The translations under genes and the position numbers were made by a program. A stretch of DNA of 64,000 nucleotides, taken from Paenibacillus sp. PAMC 26794. GTDB taxonomy: Bacteria > Bacillota > Bacilli > Paenibacillales > Paenibacillaceae. Below, piece after piece: positions 8,141 to 16,402 of this stretch. The notes under the pieces were generated by a model. The model was given only the letters and a program-made list of their open reading frames with translations, made no database searches and was not told the origin of the DNA. The stretch is from contig NZ_ANHX01000077.1 in NCBI RefSeq assembly GCF_000316035.1, positions 30,480 to 94,479 on the forward strand, written 5' to 3'. The stretch's first letter is position 1. Each line of letters begins with the position of its first letter.

Positions 8141-9247
8141 ATGAAACGGGTGAACCGGAAAAGGCTAACGTGGTGGATCATATTGGCAGTCGGTATCACG
8201 GCAGCGTTAATTATTTTTGCGAAGGAGCGGTTCGTGATGAATGAATCCCCTACGGTATCCTTTGTCCAAGATCATATGACCAATCCCAATGGTACACTTG
8301 CGACCTATTTGCAAGATGCTACCTCAGAGAGAGCGGACATCGTAGCAGGCAGAGAGGCTTTATCTGAGTCACTTGGTCTTTGGATGCAATATGCTGTAGC
8401 CAAGAATGATCAGGCGTTATTCGAGGAAAGCTATAAACTGCTGACGACCTATTTCCTCATGCCGCAAAAATATATTGCCTGGAAGCTGGATGCCGAAGGT
8501 AAATCTCAAGTGACCACCAATGCGCTTGGCGATGATTTTCGAATTGTCGGTGCTTTATTAAAGGCAGCAGATCAATGGGAACAAGGAAGAGAAGCCAAAC
8601 TGAAAACTGCTTCGGAAATATCCCGTACACTTTCACAATCGGTTCAGAAAAAAGGCTATTATGTTGATTTTCATGATTTTGCGAGTGGTCACTCCACAGA
8701 TACGTTAAGCCTGGTTTATGTTGATCTCCCGTCTCTTCAATTGATGGAAAAACATCAGATGGTGGAACCGGGAACCTATGCCAAGTACGAATCGTTGCTG
8801 AAGAAAATGCCTGAAGATGGATTGTTCTATCCGAAGACCTTCGATGTAGTCCGTAAAAAATATACGTATGATGATAAGGTGAATCTGATCGACCAGTTGA
8901 TCGTGGCGAATCATCTAACCGTGACCGACCGCAAACCGGACAAGCTCATTTCTTTTTTGAAAAAGGAGTTCAACACCCGGCATAAGCTGCCCGGACAGTA
9001 TAAGCGAGAATGGCGCACACCTGCCGTCTCTTATGAATCTTCCTCGGTATATGGCCTCGCCATCTTACTCGCTGTACGTTCGGGTGATCCGAAATGGGCC
9101 AAACAGTTGTATAACCATATGATTACGTTACGTGGTCAGGAATCTCGTTATCGAGGTGGATATGTATTTAGTGGAAACACACATTTGTTTGATAATCTTT
9201 TTCCTCTGCTTGGAGAGACTGCATTACAAAATTCACTTAAGAAGTAA
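8141..9247 (+). CDS. Membrane-anchored GH8-like glycoside hydrolase (YdaJ-like)
   Basis: The 368-aa protein has an N-terminal basic stretch and one membrane segment (residues 10-27), so the rest is outside the cell. The body is a helical GH8-like domain. REALSESLGLWM matches the SEGQSYGM motif of BcsZ-type GH8 enzymes, with Glu76 as the likely acid; NALGDDFRIVGALLKAADQW matches the Asp-containing second motif. B. subtilis YdaJ in the ydaJKLMN exopolysaccharide operon has the same placement. It probably trims or releases the polymer made by the GT2 enzyme encoded downstream. GGAGGGA precedes the ATG; the longer frame from 8036 has no ribosome site. Family confidence is moderate, role inferred. 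Confidence 0.75.
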   Translation: MKRVNRKRLTWWIILAVGITAALIIFAKERFVMNESPTVSFVQDHMTNPNGTLATYLQDATSERADIVAGREALSESLGLWMQYAVAKNDQALFEESYKLLTTYFLMPQKYIAWKLDAEGKSQVTTNALGDDFRIVGALLKAADQWEQGREAKLKTASEISRTLSQSVQKKGYYVDFHDFASGHSTDTLSLVYVDLPSLQLMEKHQMVEPGTYAKYESLLKKMPEDGLFYPKTFDVVRKKYTYDDKVNLIDQLIVANHLTVTDRKPDKLISFLKKEFNTRHKLPGQYKREWRTPAVSYESSSVYGLAILLAVRSGDPKWAKQLYNHMITLRGQESRYRGGYVFSGNTHLFDNLFPLLGETALQNSLKK

Positions 9248-9268
9248 TCTACTGGAGAGAATAAACCT

Positions 9269-10147
9269 ATGATGAGGAATAAAGCACCCATCCGTCGTAT
9301 TGCATGGGGATATGCCAGTTTGATCGGATTAGCCGTGATTCAGCAGCTGGCTGTCTATCTTAAAATTTATATGAATCAGAGCTATACCACACAGGATTTT
9401 GTGTTTAGCATCGTGTCGCTTGGAGCGCTGATTCTGGGTTTTGTGATACCTGTCGGAGTGTCTGTCGTCCTCGGATTTATATATCTGGTCGCTTATTTTG
9501 TATGGCTTGTTACTTACGCGGATGTCAATGTGCTTACGTTCTCATGGTGGTTGCTCATTCCGGCTAATGCGGTTGTGGCTGCCTTTATTAAGGCAAGTCT
9601 TGTGCGTAAAGCGCGTGTCATAGAGCGTCTGCAGGAGCTTAAGGGGCGTAATCCGGAGATTGATCTGGACACCTCCCTGGGTAATAAGGGTGCCCTTGCG
9701 GACACACTTGTTAAGCAAAGTAATCTGGCCAGACGTTATTCGGAGCAATATGGATTCAGCATGGCGATGTTCAAGATCGAGTTTTTGCCGTTGGTGTTGG
9801 AATCACTCGGTTCCGTGCGCTATGCACAGTTCCTTCTTGAACTATCCACTACCATACAGAAGCAGATCCGGTTTGAGGATTATAAATTTTTTGTGGATCG
9901 GGGAAGGTTTGTCATTATCTGCCCGATGACCAATGCGGAGTATATGCCCATTCTGAAACAACGGATCAAAAAAGCCATGATGGATCTGCAGATCATCGAT
10001 AAAAGGGGAAATGAATTGCAGACGGTTATTCGAACTGGTGCGCTGGTATTCCACAAGGAACAATTCAGTAAGTATAAGGATATCGATGCAGTTATTGCGG
10101 CGCTGGAACGGAACACAGAGACGGATCTCATTGGTGAATATATCTAA
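9269..10147 (+). CDS. Membrane protein with degenerate GGDEF domain, probable c-di-GMP receptor (YdaK-like)
   Basis: The 292-aa product starts with three or four membrane helices (residues 10-110), followed by a linker helix and a GGDEF fold (about 150-285). The catalytic GGDEF is replaced by DRGRF (210-214), so it should not make c-di-GMP. The inhibitory-site motif RxxD is intact as RFED (201-204), at the canonical 5-residue distance. B. subtilis YdaK has the same design and is known as a c-di-GMP receptor that activates exopolysaccharide production. It lies 21 nt after the GH8-like gene in the same operon. It would couple c-di-GMP to the GT2 synthase; that is inference from context. Confidence 0.85.
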   Translation: MMRNKAPIRRIAWGYASLIGLAVIQQLAVYLKIYMNQSYTTQDFVFSIVSLGALILGFVIPVGVSVVLGFIYLVAYFVWLVTYADVNVLTFSWWLLIPANAVVAAFIKASLVRKARVIERLQELKGRNPEIDLDTSLGNKGALADTLVKQSNLARRYSEQYGFSMAMFKIEFLPLVLESLGSVRYAQFLLELSTTIQKQIRFEDYKFFVDRGRFVIICPMTNAEYMPILKQRIKKAMMDLQIIDKRGNELQTVIRTGALVFHKEQFSKYKDIDAVIAALERNTETDLIGEYI

Positions 10148-10170
10148 CGAACAGGAAGGAGAGATTTGCT

Positions 10171-10305
10171 GTGGATTATATGTCCTGGTTCATCCCTGTC
10201 TGTATCGCTGTCAGTTGTATATTTGCCGTATGTACCGTTTTACTAACGATTGCTACCCTTCTTTTTCGGTCAAAAGTCAATCGCAAGTACGATCGGAGGA
10301 AATGA
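10171..10305 (+). CDS. 44-aa single-span membrane protein in the exopolysaccharide operon
   Basis: A 45-codon frame starts at GTG 10171 (or ATG 10180) with GGAAGGAGA 9 nt upstream. It encodes one hydrophobic span (residues 5-32) followed by a basic tail RSKVNRKYDRRK, predicting a small inner-membrane protein with the tail in the cytoplasm. It follows the c-di-GMP receptor gene by 23 nt. Its stop codon lies 1 nt before the TTG start of the synthase, and that gene's GGAGGA lies inside this frame, so translation is probably coupled. No family is recognised. By position it may be an accessory subunit of the synthase, as PgaD is for PgaC; this is a guess. Confidence 0.7.
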   Translation: MDYMSWFIPVCIAVSCIFAVCTVLLTIATLLFRSKVNRKYDRRK

Positions 10306-10306
10306 A

Positions 10307-11602
10307 TTGACTGATTTTATTCTGCTGTTATCGATATTCAGCATCTGGATTGCCGTATTCGAGTCGATTGTTATCATGGCGGGCGCGATTCGTTTTATTA
10401 ATAAACAGGACAAAAAAGGGATTCAGATCCCTGAAAATATGGATCATTATCCAACAGTCACGGTCATGGTACCTGCGCATAACGAGGGTCTGGTCATTGT
10501 TGCGACGGTAGAGCACATTCTGTGCCTGAATTATCCGGAGGATAAAGTTCAGGTCATCGTGATCGCGGATAACTGTACAGATGATACCGCAGAGAAGCTG
10601 AGATCATTCCTCAGTCAGACCAGTTATAGGCATCGCAATGTGACGGTAATGGAGCGAAAAGGAACAGGTGGCAAGTCCGGGGCATTAAATGACGGACTGG
10701 ACATAGCCACGGGTGATTGGATCTGTATCTTCGATGCAGATGCCGCACCTGAACGGAATGCATTAATGTTTTTGACCCAAAAATCGCTTGAGAACCCTGA
10801 ACAATATGGCGTGGTTTTTGGCAGAAACAAAGCACGCAACAGAGGACAGAATTTCCTCTCCAAATGCATCAATCTGGAGATCATTACTTCGCAACGTGTG
10901 TATCACACGGGTCTGTGGGAATTGTTCCAGCTGGGTTCCATCCCGGGCACGAATTATATTATCAAAACCGAGTTGATCCGGGACATTGGTGGATGGGATG
11001 TGACAGCGATTACAGAAGATACGGCACTATCATTTGAGATTTTGAATCGCGGACAGTTTGTGGCACTTGCGCCGCAAGCGGAAGCCTATCAGCAAGAGCC
11101 AGAGCAGCTTCGTGTATACATGAAGCAGCGCGAACGCTGGGCCAAGGGGAACTACCAGGTCGTACTGGATAATATCCATAACCTGTTTAACCGCTCCAGT
11201 TGGCGTAATAAGTTGCTGGTCATCTATTATGCCGTCAGTTATTTCTGGTTTATGCTTGCGATCATTGTATCGGATATTATATTTCTCGTGAATCTGGTCT
11301 ATCAGGTCATTGCCATATTTAAACCAGATGTAAGTTCACCGTTTCAGTTTGCCGGTGATGCGTATGTGTTTCTGGTCATTGGTTGGGCGCTCATGTACTT
11401 TATTTATGTGTTACAGATCAACCTGGCACTTGCCGCAGATATTGGACAGAGCAATACCCGTAATTTCATCTATGCCTGCGTGTCCTACTTCACGTATGCA
11501 CAGCTGTTCATCCTGATCTCGATCAAGGCATTTTACTCCTTGATTATGGACAAAATTCGGAAACGCGAAAGCAAATGGTACAAAACAGAACGTTTTGGCT
11601 AA
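10307..11602 (+). CDS. Processive family 2 glycosyltransferase (exopolysaccharide synthase, YdaM/PgaC-like)
   Basis: The 431-aa enzyme has an N-terminal helix, a cytoplasmic GT-A domain and three to four C-terminal helices. The motifs of processive beta-glycan synthases are present: nucleotide-sugar binding around VPAHNEG, the DAD metal site (143-145), the catalytic base in TED (236-238) and QRERW (274-278). This groups it with cellulose, hyaluronan and poly-GlcNAc synthases. The start is TTG 10307, with GGAGGA six nt upstream; it is translationally coupled to the 44-aa gene. The operon holds no BcsB, IcaB or YdaN-like partner. The polymer is unknown; activation by c-di-GMP through the upstream receptor is likely. 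Confidence 0.88.
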   Translation: MTDFILLLSIFSIWIAVFESIVIMAGAIRFINKQDKKGIQIPENMDHYPTVTVMVPAHNEGLVIVATVEHILCLNYPEDKVQVIVIADNCTDDTAEKLRSFLSQTSYRHRNVTVMERKGTGGKSGALNDGLDIATGDWICIFDADAAPERNALMFLTQKSLENPEQYGVVFGRNKARNRGQNFLSKCINLEIITSQRVYHTGLWELFQLGSIPGTNYIIKTELIRDIGGWDVTAITEDTALSFEILNRGQFVALAPQAEAYQQEPEQLRVYMKQRERWAKGNYQVVLDNIHNLFNRSSWRNKLLVIYYAVSYFWFMLAIIVSDIIFLVNLVYQVIAIFKPDVSSPFQFAGDAYVFLVIGWALMYFIYVLQINLALAADIGQSNTRNFIYACVSYFTYAQLFILISIKAFYSLIMDKIRKRESKWYKTERFG

Positions 11603-11632
11603 GCGGCGAAAAATAGGTTAAGTGTAAGGAAG

Positions 11633-11672
11633 AAGGGCTATTTGCTGGTCAATATCAGTAAACAGCCTTTTT
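11633..11672 (+). terminator. Terminator of the exopolysaccharide operon
   Basis: GGCTATTTGCTG pairs with CAGTAAACAGCC and is followed by TTTTT, 30 nt after the synthase stop codon. Confidence 0.75.
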
Positions 11673-11756
11673 GTTATAGCCAGACCCATCCATATTCTGT
11701 ATACTCTTACAGGCTGTAAATAGGAAGTATGCTTATCCGAAATGGAGGGTCACGGA

Positions 11757-12485
11757 ATGAAGGACAGAGGATCGGACTTTTACGATGATCAGGCGAATTT
11801 CGAGAAGTATATGGAACGTCGGAAGTGGCAGGAGAACGCCAATGATACATTGGAGAAGCCTGTGATGCTGGAGTTGATTGGAGATGTTGCTGGCAAGAAT
11901 ATACTGGACCTTGGTTGTGGAGATGCAAGGTTCGCCGCAGAATTGCTGAATCAGGAGCGCGAAGGTGCGACGTATATGGGGATTGAAGGTTCTGTGAATA
12001 TGATTCAGGTAGCTAACGAATCGGTAAAAGGATTGAATGCCCGGATTGAGCAAGCGTTCATGGAAGACTGGACCTATCCAGCCGGAGTATACGATCTGGT
12101 GATATCAAGACTGGCTGTTCACTATATTGAGGATGTGGAGAGCCTGTTCTGCAATATATACAATACTTTGAAAGAGAATGGGACATTTGTATTCTCGGTA
12201 GAACATCCTGTGATCACGTCCACACTGCAACCCTCCGGGACTCGAACGGATTGGGTGGTTGATCAGTATTTTGTAGAAGGATATCGGGAGCAGCAGTGGC
12301 TGGGCGGTTCTGTGAAAAAGATGCATCGTTCCATTGAATCGTATTTCATGGCATTGCAGCGGGCAGGGTTCCGTGTAGAACATTTGCGCGAGTCAGCACC
12401 ACAACGTGCTTATTTTGTAAACGAGGAAACCTATCTGCGCAGGCAACGCATTCCACTGTTTCTGTTTTTAGGTGTGCGGAAATAG
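11757..12485 (+). CDS. Class I SAM-dependent methyltransferase
   Basis: The 242-aa protein has a Rossmann-type methyltransferase fold: motif I ILDLGCGDARFAAELL, the acidic loop MGIEGSVNMI, motif IV VYDLVISRLAVHYIED and FVFSVEHPV. The C-terminal region YLRRQRIPLFLFLGVRK is typical of the UbiE/Methyltransf_11 group. GGAGGG lies 8 nt before the ATG at 11757; the in-frame ATG at 11742 overlaps that site. It is a single-gene unit between two terminators. The substrate is unknown. Confidence 0.88.
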   Translation: MKDRGSDFYDDQANFEKYMERRKWQENANDTLEKPVMLELIGDVAGKNILDLGCGDARFAAELLNQEREGATYMGIEGSVNMIQVANESVKGLNARIEQAFMEDWTYPAGVYDLVISRLAVHYIEDVESLFCNIYNTLKENGTFVFSVEHPVITSTLQPSGTRTDWVVDQYFVEGYREQQWLGGSVKKMHRSIESYFMALQRAGFRVEHLRESAPQRAYFVNEETYLRRQRIPLFLFLGVRK

Positions 12486-12590
12486 GATAGTGGTAAAACG
12501 TATAGATAAAAAGATGTAACCGTAAAGTTATACTCATAAATTAGAAAGTTCTACACAGAAAACGGTGGATAACACTAGATATAGGAGAAA

Positions 12591-12634
12591 AAGGCCCAAA
12601 ATCTATCCACATGTGGATAAGATATTGGGCTTTT
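12591..12634. terminator. Bidirectional terminator hairpin
   Basis: AAGGCCCAAAATCTATCCAC pairs with GTGGATAAGATATTGGGCTT, with T and A runs at the two ends. It lies between the methyltransferase gene and the remnant ABC ATPase gene, for which it was probably once the terminator. Confidence 0.8.
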
Positions 12635-12684
12635 ACTGTTATGTTTCTTCACCTATGTTACGTTTGCTGTGTATAACCCTGCGC

Positions 12685-12879
12685 TTATGAATCCGCCGCA
12701 GCTCTGACATAGACACGTTCTTTATGCCGATCAACTTCCACAGGTGCCTCGAAGAAGTCGCTAAGCACTTCTGTGTTCATTAGCTCGCTAGTTAATCCAC
12801 TGTTGACTATTTCACCCCGGCGAAGCAGGAGGCTGTGACTAAAGACAGGCAATATTTCCTCGGTATGATGGGTGACACG
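12685..12879 (-). pseudogene. C-terminal remnant of an ABC transporter ATPase gene
   Basis: Read on the minus strand, 64 codons encode the end of an ABC ATPase of the YlmA/ModF-like type. The H-loop region VTHHTEEILPVF is followed by SHSLLLRRGEIVNSG, ELMNTEVLSDFFEAPVEV and a stop at 12685-12687. No Walker A, signature or Walker B remains. Just upstream the frame meets a stop (AGG GAA TAA CGT GTC ACC) and the sequence between 12880 and the exporter gene shows no further homology. It therefore looks like a 3' fragment left by a deletion. The original terminator (12591-12634) is still behind it. Confidence 0.75.
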
Positions 12880-12954
12880 TTATTCCTTCCTTCTGTTATC
12901 CTCGAGTGTCCTAGGTGTATTGTAGTCACAAAATCAGTGAGGTTTCAATGGTTA

Positions 12955-14178
12955 TCACGCTGTTCTGGGTTGGTCCTTGCGTAGAAATACAGCACACACA
13001 CCAAGCAGTGGCAAAAACGAACATAACTTGATAACAAACGAAATGCTGGTCACGTCAATTAAGGAACCTAGCACAACCGAGCCAAGTCCAGCCATTCCGA
13101 ACGACAGGCCAAAAAACAATCCGGATACCGTTCCAATATGACGAGGAAGCAATTCCTGTGCATAAACAATGATGACGCTGAAGCCGGACATCAGGATTAG
13201 TCCAATCATTCCGCACAACACCATCGACAGGACGGGTCCCGCATAAGGTAGCAGTAGGGAAAACGGTGCAGTGCCTGCAATGGAGAACCAGATCATCGGT
13301 TTGCGTCCGTAGCGGTCAGCGAGTGGGCCGCCGAGCAAGGTTCCGACCATGCCTGCAAATTGCAAAATAAACAGACAAATCTGTGCCTGGGAGAGAGGCA
13401 AGTCATATGCATCGGCGTAATAGAAGGCGTAATACCCGGTCATGCCTGCAATATATACGAATTTGGAGAACAGCAGCAGGATGAGAATTCCCATTGTAAA
13501 AGCGATGAATCCCCTACTCACAGGCCGAGCTGCTGGCCCTGCGCCGCTTGATTTTAGAGGGCGTTGCTGACGGATGCGAGTCTCGGCAAGCTTGTCTCTG
13601 TACCAACGACTGACAAAAGACTGAATGAAGATGCCGATCAGGGCAAAGCCCATCAGCCATAGAAAACTACGCTGCCCATGTGGCAGCAGGATGAAGGCGA
13701 CCAGTAATGGAGCAATGGCCTGTCCTGTGTTGCCTCCCACCTGGAAGATTGACTGCGCCATTCCTCGTCCACGGCCGGCTGCCATATGAGCCACACGTGA
13801 GGATTCGGGGTGCAGGATGGATGAGCCTATGCCAATCAATGCTGCCGAAACAAGCAGCATCCATAACTCGGAAGACAAGGCTAAGCCGAGAACACCGATC
13901 AGGGAGAATAACATACCTCCGGGAAGCAGGATCGGCATGGGCTTGCGGTCTGACATATAACCGACCAGTGGCTGAAGGACGGATGCGGTAATATTCAGGG
14001 TGAAGGCAATCCAGCCCATCTGGGCGAAACTGAGCTGCATGGTCTGCTGGAATAGCGGGAAAGCAGACGGAACCACCGTCTGCATCGCATCATTCAGCAG
14101 ATGGGCGAAGCTGACTCCGGCGAGTGCCCAATTGGCGGAGGAGTTGATTTGCATTTTGCTTAAAGCGGCCTGAGCCAT
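12955..14178 (-). CDS. MFS transporter, fosmidomycin-resistance (Fsr) type
   Basis: The 407-aa product has 12 predicted helices in two halves separated by a basic loop around residues 195-215. FAHLLNDAMQTVVPSAFPL, TASVLQPLVGYMSDRKP, GIGSSILHPESSRVAHMA and GMAQSIFQVGGNTGQAIAPL closely follow the pattern of E. coli Fsr, a drug exporter. The second half has GGPLADRYGRKP between helices 8 and 9. It is divergent from an AraC regulator gene with 117 bp between the starts, so that regulator probably controls it. True substrate unknown. Confidence 0.9.
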   Translation of the reverse strand: MAQAALSKMQINSSANWALAGVSFAHLLNDAMQTVVPSAFPLFQQTMQLSFAQMGWIAFTLNITASVLQPLVGYMSDRKPMPILLPGGMLFSLIGVLGLALSSELWMLLVSAALIGIGSSILHPESSRVAHMAAGRGRGMAQSIFQVGGNTGQAIAPLLVAFILLPHGQRSFLWLMGFALIGIFIQSFVSRWYRDKLAETRIRQQRPLKSSGAGPAARPVSRGFIAFTMGILILLLFSKFVYIAGMTGYYAFYYADAYDLPLSQAQICLFILQFAGMVGTLLGGPLADRYGRKPMIWFSIAGTAPFSLLLPYAGPVLSMVLCGMIGLILMSGFSVIIVYAQELLPRHIGTVSGLFFGLSFGMAGLGSVVLGSLIDVTSISFVIKLCSFLPLLGVCAVFLRKDQPRTA

Positions 14179-14248
14179 GGGAGATCACCTCGAATTATTT
14201 TTTTCTATGATAAAAGATGGGGGTAGATCATGTCTTTGTGAAAAGTGC

Positions 14249-14276
14249 TTGGAAAGTGAGCACGATTTGCTATAAT
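14249..14276 (+). promoter_or_regulatory. SigA-type promoter of the AraC regulator gene
   Basis: TTGGAA (14249-14254) and a perfect TATAAT (14271-14276) are separated by 16 bp. Transcription would begin near 14283. This rules out the in-frame ATG at 14275 as a start and supports the ATG at 14296. Confidence 0.7.
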
Positions 14277-14295
14277 GTCAGCAGGTGAGCAAACG

Positions 14296-15099
14296 ATGGA
14301 ATTAAACATGACGCTAAATGGGTTGGAATTATGGAAAGCTACCGGAGGGTTCGCGAATGAGCCGCATGTACATGACGACTGGTATCAGCTAACGCTGCCG
14401 GTCAGAGGTCAATGTCATCTGGTACAGGAACGGCATGCATACCCGCTAAAAGCAGGCATAGGGATTATTGCTCATCCCCAGACTGAGCATTATTTTGAGA
14501 TAGGGTCGGATTCGGCTGTCATTGTGATCAAGTTCCGTAAACCGCCATTAGGCAGTTTCGAAGGTGCGGAGTTAAGTGGGGGACGAGCTGAGTTTCGACC
14601 TACCCAGACATTTGATCCTGCTGAGATCAGCGGTCTGTTTCGAAGCTGGAATTCCATTTTGTTAGATGATGTGGCCGAAATGCTGCAAGTGCAGGAAACA
14701 GAAATGGCGATCGAGACGTATCTAAGACGTATGTTGACGGGGCAGGAAAATGGAAAAAGGACTGTAAATCCCAGTACATTCATGGACCCTCATCTCCAAC
14801 GAGTGCTGGATTACATTCACAGTGCCTATACAAGCCCAATGGATATTGATTCGATGGCGATGGTTGCACATCAGAGCCGGTATCATTTTATGCGTTCTTT
14901 CAAGGCTCTTACGGGAACAACACCGTATCAATATCTGCTGAATTTGCGCGTAGAAGAAGCGTCGAGGAGGCTCCGCCATACAACGGATTCAGTGACCACA
15001 ATCAGTTATGAACTGGGATTTTCCAGCGTCAGTCAGTTTTACAGAGCCTTTCAGCGAGTGTATGTTATGACACCGATGGAATATCGGAATCATGTGTAG
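14296..15099 (+). CDS. AraC family transcriptional regulator
   Basis: The 267-aa protein has an N-terminal cupin sensor (HVHDDWYQLTLPVRGQ, then IIAHPQTEHYFEI) and a C-terminal double HTH of the AraC type (about 165-262). The latter includes DIDSMAMVAHQSRYHFMRSF, the linker GTTPYQYLLNLRVEEA and the signature TISYELGFSSVSQFYRAFQR. The start at ATG 14296 has AGGTGAG 8 nt upstream. The message leader would be very short given the promoter at 14249-14276. It is divergent from the Fsr-like exporter, its most likely target. The ligand is unknown. Confidence 0.9.
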   Translation: MELNMTLNGLELWKATGGFANEPHVHDDWYQLTLPVRGQCHLVQERHAYPLKAGIGIIAHPQTEHYFEIGSDSAVIVIKFRKPPLGSFEGAELSGGRAEFRPTQTFDPAEISGLFRSWNSILLDDVAEMLQVQETEMAIETYLRRMLTGQENGKRTVNPSTFMDPHLQRVLDYIHSAYTSPMDIDSMAMVAHQSRYHFMRSFKALTGTTPYQYLLNLRVEEASRRLRHTTDSVTTISYELGFSSVSQFYRAFQRVYVMTPMEYRNHV

Positions 15100-15110
15100 A
15101 TTTTAACGGG

Positions 15111-15154
15111 CAGTCTCGCGTATGCGAGACTGTATTCAGCATGTTATAACATGC
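15111..15154 (+). terminator. Double hairpin after the AraC gene
   Basis: CAGTCTCGC-GTAT-GCGAGACTG (15111-15132) is followed by the perfect palindrome GCATGTTATAACATGC (15139-15154). ATTTTTTG follows seven nt later. This probably ends the araC-type transcript, though the U-run is not directly adjacent. Confidence 0.5.
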
Positions 15155-15212
15155 CACTGATTTTTTGTTGTTGCCAAACATTGAAGACTTTGCTAAGATG
15201 GGAAAAAGTTTA

Positions 15213-15226
15213 TGTAAGCGTATACA
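15213..15226 (+). promoter_or_regulatory. Candidate cre site (CcpA)
   Basis: TGTAAGCGTATACA matches the catabolite-responsive element consensus TGWAARCGYTWNCW with one mismatch. It lies 240 bp before the pectin operon and 10 bp before the first LacI-type palindrome. It fits carbon catabolite repression, but a single 14-mer is weak evidence. Confidence 0.4.
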
Positions 15227-15236
15227 TTTAAGTTAA

Positions 15237-15254
15237 AATTACAACGTTGTAATT
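15237..15254. promoter_or_regulatory. LacI-type operator, distal site
   Basis: AATTACAACGTTGTAATT is an 18-bp perfect palindrome with a central CG, the form of LacI/GalR-family operators. A TATAAT at 15331-15336 lies between it and the proximal copy at 15413. The LacI-family gene of the same operon (18989) is the likely binder. Confidence 0.65.
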
Positions 15255-15412
15255 ATGGTTATGACAAGTATTAAAAAGAAATAAATACGGTGTAAGGAGG
15301 ACTATTTCAAGTGATTATCTCGTTAGTACGTATAATAATATAGGTTGTTACAAAATGTGAATGAGATGAATAACAAATACGTCAGTGAAATGACAGTTCT
15401 TATTTATTCAAA

Positions 15413-15430
15413 AATTCAAACGTTGTAATT
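15413..15430. promoter_or_regulatory. LacI-type operator, proximal site
   Basis: AATTCAAACGTTGTAATT matches the distal operator in 16 of 18 positions and has an identical right half. It is 10 bp upstream of the AGGGGAG of the first permease gene. The two sites are 176 bp apart centre to centre, which allows looping repression. Confidence 0.6.
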
Positions 15431-15455
15431 ATGTAGCGAAGGGGAGTGCTTCACG

Positions 15456-16373
15456 TTGAAAAAACGCATGTCCACGCTGTTCGGCCTGATCAGACGGGAT
15501 AAGTATTTGCTACTGATGTTTTCGCCTATCTTTCTGTATTACCTCATCTTCATGTACCTTCCGATGCCTGGCGTGCTGTTGGCATTTCGTAATTTCTTGC
15601 CAGGTCAGGGCATGCTCAGCGGGGAATGGGTGGGACTGCGCTGGTTCGAACAGTTCGTGAATTCCATTTACTTCTGGCGACTGCTGCGTAACACATTTTT
15701 GCTCGCCTTCCTGCCACTCCTGTTTGGTTTCTCCATTCCAATTTTATTCGCTGTCTGCATCGTGGAGATCAAGAACCGCACATTCAAGCGATTTGCCCAG
15801 ACCGTTACGTACCTTCCTCACTTCATCTCCACTGTTGTTGTAGCCGGCATGATTATTAACTTTCTGTCACCAACAGACGGTATTGTGAACACCCTCATCG
15901 CGAGTCTTGGCATGGAAAAAGTGAACTTCATGATGGATGCGAGCTGGTTCCGTACCATCTTCACAAGTTCCGACATCTGGCAGAGCTTTGGCTTCAGCTC
16001 CATCATCTACATTGCGGCCATTATGGGGATCGACCCCGAGATGTATGATTCCGGCAAAATTGATGGCGTCAACAAATTCCAGGAGCTATGGCACCTGACC
16101 CTTCCCAGTATCAAACCAACCATTGTCATTCTTCTGCTTCTGTCGCTTGGCGGCATTATGAGTGTAGGTTTCGAGAAAGTATATCTGCTCTACAACGGAG
16201 CCACCTACGAAACGGCTGATGTCTTGTCCACCTATGTATACCGGATGGGGATTGAGGGTCAGAATTACGGCTTCGCCACAGCGGTCGGCTTGTTCAACTC
16301 CATTATCACCTTTGTCCTTGTGTTTGCTGCCAATTCCATGACCCGCCGCCTGACCAAGATGTCACTCTGGTAA
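15456..16373 (+). CDS. Sugar ABC transporter permease 1 (LplB-like, CUT1)
   Basis: The 305-aa inner-membrane protein has six helices and the coupling motif of binding-protein-dependent permeases. It reads EMYDSGKIDGVNKFQELWHLTLPSIKP, a form of EAAxxDGA-x9-IxLP, near residues 195-220. It begins with TTG at 15456, with AGGGGAG 9 nt upstream; an ATG at 15468 is an alternative. It is the first gene of the pectin-oligomer operon and pairs with the next permease. No ATPase is encoded here, so a shared MsmX/MsmK-type ATPase elsewhere presumably energises it, as for Bacillus LplABC and YtcQ-type systems. Confidence 0.9.
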   Translation: MKKRMSTLFGLIRRDKYLLLMFSPIFLYYLIFMYLPMPGVLLAFRNFLPGQGMLSGEWVGLRWFEQFVNSIYFWRLLRNTFLLAFLPLLFGFSIPILFAVCIVEIKNRTFKRFAQTVTYLPHFISTVVVAGMIINFLSPTDGIVNTLIASLGMEKVNFMMDASWFRTIFTSSDIWQSFGFSSIIYIAAIMGIDPEMYDSGKIDGVNKFQELWHLTLPSIKPTIVILLLLSLGGIMSVGFEKVYLLYNGATYETADVLSTYVYRMGIEGQNYGFATAVGLFNSIITFVLVFAANSMTRRLTKMSLW

Positions 16374-16402
16374 GACTATAACCCGGACCAAAGGAGATCT
16401 GT

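Noticed and set aside
9269..10147. Active diguanylate cyclase
   Set aside because: The GGDEF signature is DRGRF, which lacks the metal and GTP residues; only the RxxD binding motif remains.
15312..15344. Ten-codon frame (GTG...TAG) behind AAGGAGGA upstream of the pectin operon
   Set aside because: It is too short to judge, overlaps a TATAAT-like site and has no terminator/antiterminator pair next to it.
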